DNA from: Perognathus longimembris pacificus
Lineage: Eukaryota; Chordata; Mammalia; Rodentia; Heteromyidae
DNA length: 64,000 nt
Direction: 5' to 3'
NCBI RefSeq assembly: GCF_023159225.1
Contig: NC_063188.1
Span: forward strand, 17,629,086 to 17,693,085
A program made the translations under genes and the position numbers. The notes beneath the pieces are model-generated. The model saw nothing but the letters and a program-made list of their open reading frames with translations, searched no databases and was not told the DNA's origin. Of the stretch, positions 57,788 through 64,000 are shown in pieces; the stretch's first letter is position 1; every line of letters begins with the position of its first letter.

Positions 57788-57890
57788 TGGGGCTGAGAAT
57801 ATGGCTTAGTGGTAGAGTGCTTGCCTAGCATGCATGAAGCCCTCGATTTGATTCCTCAGTATGACATAAACAGAAAGAAAAGAGTCTCAT
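57788..57890 (+). repeat. ID-like SINE, left arm only
   Basis: Left tRNA-like arm of family A, stopping after 'cataaacagaaag'. Confidence 0.8.
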
Positions 57891-58224
57891 GAAAAAGAAA
57901 TATTAATGTCCCTATTTTATAGATAAGAAATGGTTTTTAGTTGTTTTCTCATTAAGATTTCCACTGTAAAGTAAGAAGCCCTATGAAGAAACAGGGAACT
58001 AGGTGAAGTGGGAAAATGAGGTTTTGAGTCAGTCTGGTAATTCAATAGCCAGTCTGTGGCTTTGCCTCTTATTAGCTATGAAGTCTTAAGTGATTTATTC
58101 ATTCTAAATTTACATTTTTCTAGCATAGTACCTGCTACACTAGTGGAAGGGAGAGAAATAGTAGAGCATACTGCCATTACTTTTCCTCTACCTAGGATGT
58201 TTTCAAGAATGCCACTATCATATC

Positions 58225-58640
58225 TTTTTATACCAGTTCTGGGGCTTGAACTCAGGGCATGTGTGCATTGTCTCTCAGCTTCTTTTACTCAAATCTGGCA
58301 ATCAACCACTTGGTCTATACTTCCAGTTCTGGTTCTTTGCTGGTTAATTGGAGATAAAAGTCTTACTGGAGCTGGGAATATGGCCTAGTGGCAAACCCTG
58401 GGTTCAATTCCCCAGCACCACATATATAGAAAATGGCCAGAAGTGGCGCTGTGGCTCAAGTGGCAGAGTGCAAGCCCCAGGACTAGCAAAAAAAAAAAAA
58501 AAAAAAAAAAAGAATAAAATAAAATAAAAAATAAAATAAAGTCTTACCAATTTTCTTGCCTGGGCTGGCTTTGAACTGTGATCTTCAGATTTCAACCTCC
58601 CGAGTAGATAGGATTATAGACATGTACCACTGGGTCATAT
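58225..58640 (-). repeat. Family B SINE interrupted by a forward family A SINE
   Basis: Reverse family B in two parts (58225-58376 and 58547-58640). The insert 58377-58538 is a dimeric SINE whose right arm lost its middle. AAAGTCTTAC is duplicated. Confidence 0.85.
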
Positions 58641-60941
58641 GTCTTTAAAAATAAAAATATTGAGAAAGGTAAGTGACATAAATAGAATGCTACTATAGCT
58701 GTAAGCAAGATACTGTGACCAGACTCCTTGTACTAGCTTTGCAAGAACGTTGATCAGTGGGATAACAATGTGGTCTTAAGTCATACTGTGGTTTCAATGA
58801 CAAGTTTCAGATACAGGATTAGAAAAAGAACACCAAGTTCTTGGCTTTGCATTTACAAAATTCATAAAATTGTTTAATATCACCAATGGACATGCATTCT
58901 CATAGTTTCTAAACCAATTTGGCTATGTCAAAATAACTATTCAATATTGTCAATGTTCAAAACCTACCAAAATGGACATATATATTGTACAGATGACTGA
59001 GATTAGTATTGAGATTCTCAAGTATGGTCTCCAGCTTTTAAAAAAATAAATATTTGCTTTTTTCTCCAACCCCAAGGGGGTAGAGCAATCAAAGACCTAT
59101 CCAAATGAAAGAAATATATACCATGGTAAACATAGTAGCAGATGTAGCAAGGTGTGGGGGTAGGATCAGAAAAGGAGTGGCTTGTTGAAGAAAGTCTACT
59201 GGATCATGAATTCAGGTAGATCTGTAAATAAGGATAGTGCATGCTCTGTAAATAGCAGCTGTTAGCCATAAGCTAAAGGGCAATATTTACATGGATCCCT
59301 TGGCAAGATCTATTGAGTAAGCATAGACCTTTCTAGCCAAATACACACACTTGGTAGCACTTTTAGTCGTGTGTTCTTGAAAAGGAAGGACCACATTATA
59401 TGTACATGGAAAATTGCCAATTGATAAATATGTTTTGTCCCCAAAATCAGCTTGGAAATTTCTTTCTTTTTCTTTTTTTTTGTAATGTGGGTCACAAGTT
59501 TCCCCACAAAAGATAACATAAAGGTATGTGAGTTTTCTAGATTTCCTCACAAAAGTGCATGTAACTAAGACTCTATACTGGCAATAAGAAATCCAGTGGA
59601 ACAATGTAACCTTACAAACAGGAACACATCAATGCACAACAAATATTTCTCATACCATTGTACTTTGAGGTCCTAGGGAACATGAAGGGAGGGGAATCTT
59701 ATCTTTCTTTCCTTAGCCTCTATTTGGTGCAAAAAGAATTCCTCCCATTGCTGCTGTATGAAAGGGCATTTCTCCAGTGTAGTCAGGTGACACACGTATT
59801 TCAGCATTCTTCCCCTCTGTCCTATTCCAGCTTGTCCAGCAAAGACCCCTTGGCGACTAAGTCAACAGCACATGTGGTTAGGAAGAGACAGGATGTCTAT
59901 CTGAAAGACTCCAGCTTCTCTTTGGTGAGACTTCATACTTTGTAGCTCATTCCTTAACAGACCTGCAAATTTTAAAAGAAAAAAATTAATTTTCAAACAA
60001 CTGGTTAAGTGACTTAGTTGTGTTCCATTTGGTTTCTCCTGAAGGTGATGCTCCAGAGATATCAGCTGTTTTTAAGCTGAGACACTATGTCCACTGGATA
60101 GCATATCTTTGTGCTGTAAAACGAGAAACTTCAGCAATAGAGGACAAGGGAATCTAAAGTAAACGTGAACATACAGAATCAGAAGGAAGCTAGTACCACC
60201 AGCATCTCGTCTCTCATGCACACACCCTATCAGTCTTTTGGGTTTTTCCCCACTGCCTGTTTTTCTCTTTCTAAACCAGTCTCTGGACAAGATCTAATAT
60301 TCATTTACACCAAGGTGTAAATGCCCTTAAAGAGCTAAAAAAGAAAAGAAGTTTCTTTTATATTACGATTTCATAGTTTTAAAGCATAAAAGAATTTAGT
60401 GTATGAGTCCTGGGGGAATGTGTGTATATGTATGTATTCGGCATCAGTTACACAGTATCTTTTTTGCTGAACTCATACCACATTTCAGACTGATAGTTTA
60501 GCAATCTATGCCATGGGAAGTTATGTGTTTTTACTTTAGAAGGTATTTGCATCATTTGGAAATTGCATGCTTTCAGATGGTTGTTTGGTATACAAAATGA
60601 AACATAAAAGCAATGTTGGAATTTCTTGAATAGTTTGAATGCAGGGCATTGCTCTTGCTTTGCAGACCTACTACCCGTCACTGCACCTTGAGTCCTATAG
60701 CAATGTTTAATCATTACATTTGCACGCTGTTGAACCTTTCACAAAGTACTTTTTACATCCTTGGTCATGTTTATTTATAGGTATTGGATAATGATGAAAG
60801 TATGAGCATGTGAATAGAACTCCAACTAAAAGAAAAATTTCAGGTGTTCCACACAATTATTATTGCTAAGTACGTATCATATGTTGTCCTCAGTTTTAAA
60901 ATTTCTTGTTTGAGGAGTTATTTTAAATTTCAGTGGCAACG

Positions 60942-61245
60942 CCTGGTACTGGTGGCTGACACCTGTAATCCTAGTAACTCAGGTTCGAAGCTAGCTGGAG
61001 CAGGAAAGTCCTTAAGAGTCTTTGCTTCCAATTAGCTACAAAATAATAACCAGTAGTGGAGGCATGGCGCAGCAGGAGCTGGAAAGTCCGTAAGATTCTT
61101 TGTCTCCAATTAGGTACAAAAAATAATCAGTAGTGGGGGCGTGGCTCAAAGTGGTAGAGCGGTAGCCTCGAGCAAGAGCTGAGGGACAGCCCCCCAGGCC
61201 CGGAGTTCAAGCCTCATGACCGACAAAAAAAAAAAAAAAAAAAAT
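60942..61245 (+). repeat. Family B SINE with internal tandem duplication
   Basis: The junction part (from 'ggaaagtcc' through 'ctccaattag' to 'cagtagtgg') occurs twice, with a period of about 77-79 bp, before a single ID-like arm and poly(A). Confidence 0.85.
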
Positions 61246-61399
61246 CAGTGGCAAAGGCAAAGGAAGAACTCCAGCATACTGGTCATCTGAGTTGAAACAA
61301 ATATGTGAAACTTAGGATTCAGGTTTTTGCTTTGGAAGTATGTACTTGCCATCAAGAGATTCCAGGGCAGCTACTTTTTCTGTGGAATTTAGGAGTGGG

Positions 61400-63070
61400 A
61401 CTACAGTAGTAATATGGTTCCTTTAGGGACCGACGCGCAGTTGCGGAGGGGTTTGAGGGTTTGCGGATCGAGAACGATGTTGTACAATATAGTTAAAGGT
61501 TCACGAAAAAGTTCTTTGTGCAAGAACGGGAGAGCGCCCGGGGTACAAAGAGCAGATTTAAGGGAAAGAGGATTCGCTTGGCACACATCTGGGAGACGAA
61601 CTCAAGCTTACGGCGGGGGGCGTGTGGGAAAGGCGATTTTTTTCGGAGGCTGATGGCTTTGCGTTCCCGCCTCCCGCCTCCCGACTCCACCCCTGCTTGC
61701 GCCCCACACTCCCGCAACAGTTGGTTGTTGAGGTCCGGCCTGGGCAGTGCATGGGGAGTGGGAGTCTCGCGATCGTTTAGGGGGGGTAGATGAGAGGGGA
61801 GGATGATGGGGGTGGGGGTAAGGCCGTGACGTAGGGTGGGTGGACGGAAGTGGGGCAGGGTTGAGGGTTATTTAAAGAAGGGGGGCCGAGTAAAGGGGTT
61901 GGAACCGGAGTGATTCCCCACCCTCTTGCCTCCTTCCAGCGCTTCCCAGTGCAGCCGCTGCTGCTGCCGCTGCCGCCGCCCAGGAGCCTCATCCCCTTCC
62001 TCATCTCCCCCATTCTCGTTCCCGCTCCAACGCCATGGAGTCGGACGCCGCTGCAGCGGCAGCCACCGTGGCAGTCTCGGATGCAACCGCAGCTATCGTG
62101 GTCTCAGAGGATGAGCAACCGGGGCCGTCCACCTTTAAGGACGAGGAACCGGCTACCGAGGCCACCGAAGCGATCGCGACCCCGGAGAAGGGAGAAAAGA
62201 AGGAGGTAAATAGGAAAGGGGGTGTGTATGTGTTGCATGGTGGATAAATCCCGAGCTTGGCCCCTCCGAGGGGCCCAAAGCCTGACGGTTCGGCGCCGAC
62301 AGGTACTCGCGGAGCACGCCTGCGATGGGGGCGGCGGGAGTGGGAGAGAAACGCGGCAGTGGGGGGGATGGCGGGAGCGTGGGGGAGCGGCGAGTGTGGG
62401 GGCGGTGAAACAATCTCGCATTCACTCCCCTCCCCCTTTCCTTGGAGCCGCCTGGAGGGCGGGGGCGGGGCGCGGGCGAGCACGGCGAGGGGGTGGAGTG
62501 ATGGTGTTATCCTGGGGCGCCAGAACCCTAGCACAGCCGCAGGCCCCCTCTGCCTCCCTGGAACTGGGGTCAAGGAGTGTGTGCGGGGGGGGGGGGGGGT
62601 GTTGGGGCAGCGCAAGCAAAAACCTTCTCTCCTCTCGCTTGAGCGCTCGCTCTCCCCCGCCTTCCCGTCGGCCTCTGCCTGGGAAATCTGGGCCCTTCAA
62701 TCCCACACTCGCGCTAAATGAGCTTTTGGCTGCAGCTTATTTTTGTAATCTGAATATCAAAGTGCTCCTGGTGAGGAGAGACCAACGGATGACAGCGAAG
62801 ACACTTATTTGATTGGCAGTGTCGATCTTTTAGATTGAATACAATAAAAGAAAAAAATCCCCTCCCTTGTAGGTTTGCTCTCCCGCCTGCTGAGGCAGGG
62901 GTGTCAAAAGCTCTGGCGTCGTGCGTACCCCACACATGCATGCTGCTTGAGGAAAATTTCCGACGTTTGCGCTCTCATCCTCTCCTGCCCCGCCCCCGAC
63001 AGTGTACTGTTTCCCTCCTGGGCCACCCAGATGGTCCCCCAACCCGGCCCCAAGGTTTCCAAGCTTCCGC
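61400..63070. promoter_or_regulatory. SMARCA1: CpG island and promoter of SMARCA1
   Basis: CpG-dense block around SMARCA1 exon 1. Candidate sites are a CRE-like TGACGTAG (61827-61834), an ETS-type CGGAAGTG (61845-61852) and a TATA-like TTATTTAAAG (61868-61877). The last would place the start near 61,900. A second dense part downstream of exon 1 carries GC boxes near 62460 and a 14-base G run near 62587. Confidence 0.8.
62035..62205 (+). CDS. SMARCA1: SMARCA1 exon 1, coding part (SNF2L N-terminus)
   Basis: SNF2L is the ISWI-family ATPase of NURF- and CERF-type nucleosome remodelling complexes in the nucleus. Only the first 57 codons are here: MESDAAAAAATVAVSDATAA, an acidic stretch EDEQPGPST and a Lys/Glu-rich end EKGEKKE. 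This matches the human N-terminus in order (EDEQPGPST is identical) with several substitutions in the alanine-rich part. The ATG lies in CGCCATGG, an ideal initiation context. The exon ends GAG|GTAAAT. The ATPase, HAND, SANT and SLIDE domains are outside the window. SMARCA5 is less likely because its N-terminus differs. Confidence 0.94.
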
Positions 63071-64000
63071 TTCCCTCTCCTAGTGGGCGCTGCTGGTTCC
63101 TAAACACGCAGGTTTCTTTCTCTCCTTTTTCTTCGTGTTTTATTTATTTATTTACTTTGTAATAACCCAGTCTCCAGGATGAGCAGCTACTCATGTAGAT
63201 AAAGGGTCCGCTGTCATACCTTTTAAAGCCAAATCCACAGAGTACCAATTCTCTCCATAAAGCATATTTCACACGGGCCGAGTCATGCAAACAGAGGTAT
63301 GAAATGCTTTCAAAAATTGACATTGATAATAGGAGACAGCATAAGGACATTTTATGTATAGAAAATACAGCATGGATTGTTCATGGGTGGGCTTTCACCC
63401 ATTTAAGAGTAGGCATTCCAATTTAAAAAAACGGAAGGTAATTAAAATTGTGCTTCAGAGACCTCAAGCGGCTTTGTCTGAGTCATTATGCTACTATAGG
63501 ACTAGAAGAAATGCTTTTCTAGGAAAGTAACACCTTTTGCGTTCAATTGAAACACTAACTTTTAATTCAGTTGCTCAACTCTTAGGAGGTTGACCAAACA
63601 GAAGGACAATTGTAGTACTGAGTGAAGCCGTGGAAATCCCACTACTTAAGATCTGTGCAGGAAGTGGCGCTGTGGCTCAAAGTGGTAGAGATCTAGCCTT
63701 GAGCCGAAGAACTGTGGGACAGCGCCCAGGTCTAGAGTTCAAGCCTCATGAACGGAAGAAAAAAAAAAAAAAAGATCTCTGCAGCGCCTGCGTCACTACG
63801 ATTAAACCTGGGCTAAATACTAAACATCGATATAAATCATGTATTGGGATATGTAGTGTGTCTAAATAACTTTTATTTTCTATGCTGCGTGAATGGAAAG
63901 GCTAAACTCGAATTTCCACAATGTGTAAGTATTTTGAATTGTGAAAAGACTGAGAAATCAATTAAGAAAAACTTAAATGGTAAGCACAGAGTTGATACCA
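62206..64000 (+). other. SMARCA1: SMARCA1 intron 1, partial
   Basis: GC-rich to about 63,070, then AT-rich. Exon 2 (expected to begin near KNVSSFQLKL) is not present. The only repeat seen is the short SINE at 63655. Confidence 0.8.
63655..63772 (+). repeat. Single right-arm ID-like SINE
   Basis: 'gtggcgctgtggctcaaagt' to 'gagttcaagcctcatg' plus poly(A). AGATCTGTGCAG and AGATCTCTGCAG flank it, so this arm inserted alone. Confidence 0.85.

Noticed and set aside
62001..62615. 204-codon minus-strand frame opposite SMARCA1 exon 1
   Set aside because: GC-rich islands lack stop codons in several frames at once. The peptide is Pro/Arg/Ala-rich low-complexity and the true exon lies on the other strand.
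62222..62812. Plus-strand frames of 196 and 154 codons after SMARCA1 exon 1
   Set aside because: They lie in intron 1 within the CpG island, overlap each other in different frames and resemble no protein I know.

Overview
This is vertebrate nuclear DNA from a mammal. Genes are split by long repeat-filled introns, the two promoters sit in CpG islands, and recognisable MIR, L2, L1 and SINE copies are everywhere. The dominant SINEs are rodent-type: dimeric tRNA-like (ID-like) elements and composites of a 7SL (B1-type) arm with an ID-like arm. Their form best fits a castorimorph or geomyoid rodent such as a pocket mouse or kangaroo rat. That placement is inferred from memory of SINE families, not from a search. 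The two genes place the window in the X-linked OCRL-SMARCA1 neighbourhood.

From 1 to about 45,000 lies OCRL on the minus strand. It encodes the inositol polyphosphate 5-phosphatase mutated in Lowe syndrome and Dent disease 2. I could read 22 coding exons, including the 24-nt alternative exon 18a. They join in one frame into 823 codons, covering the PH domain, 5-phosphatase domain, ASH domain and the first part of the inactive RhoGAP domain. From memory the human protein has 901 residues, so the last 78 codons should lie beyond position 1. Two introns look minor-spliceosome (U12) type. Intron 20 has a perfect donor and branch site. Intron 1 is a weaker case whose 3' end would have to be AT. 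Next to exon 16 sits a decayed duplicate of the same exon.

From about 45,030 to 61,400 is a gene-free spacer of about 17 kb. It holds SINEs, L1 and L2 fragments, microsatellites and a retroviral-type LTR interrupted by an assembly gap. From about 61,400 a second CpG island carries the promoter and first coding exon of SMARCA1 (SNF2L, an ISWI chromatin remodeller) on the plus strand. Its first intron runs off the right edge. OCRL and SMARCA1 are therefore head to head, as I remember them in human.

Two runs of exactly 500 N (14,607-15,106 and 50,592-51,091) are placeholder gaps. Small non-repeat curiosities include a tRNA-Lys pseudogene split by a SINE and a 36-nt U2 snRNA fragment flanked by a 15-bp target-site duplication. 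All homology calls rest on remembered protein and repeat sequences, since no search could be run.
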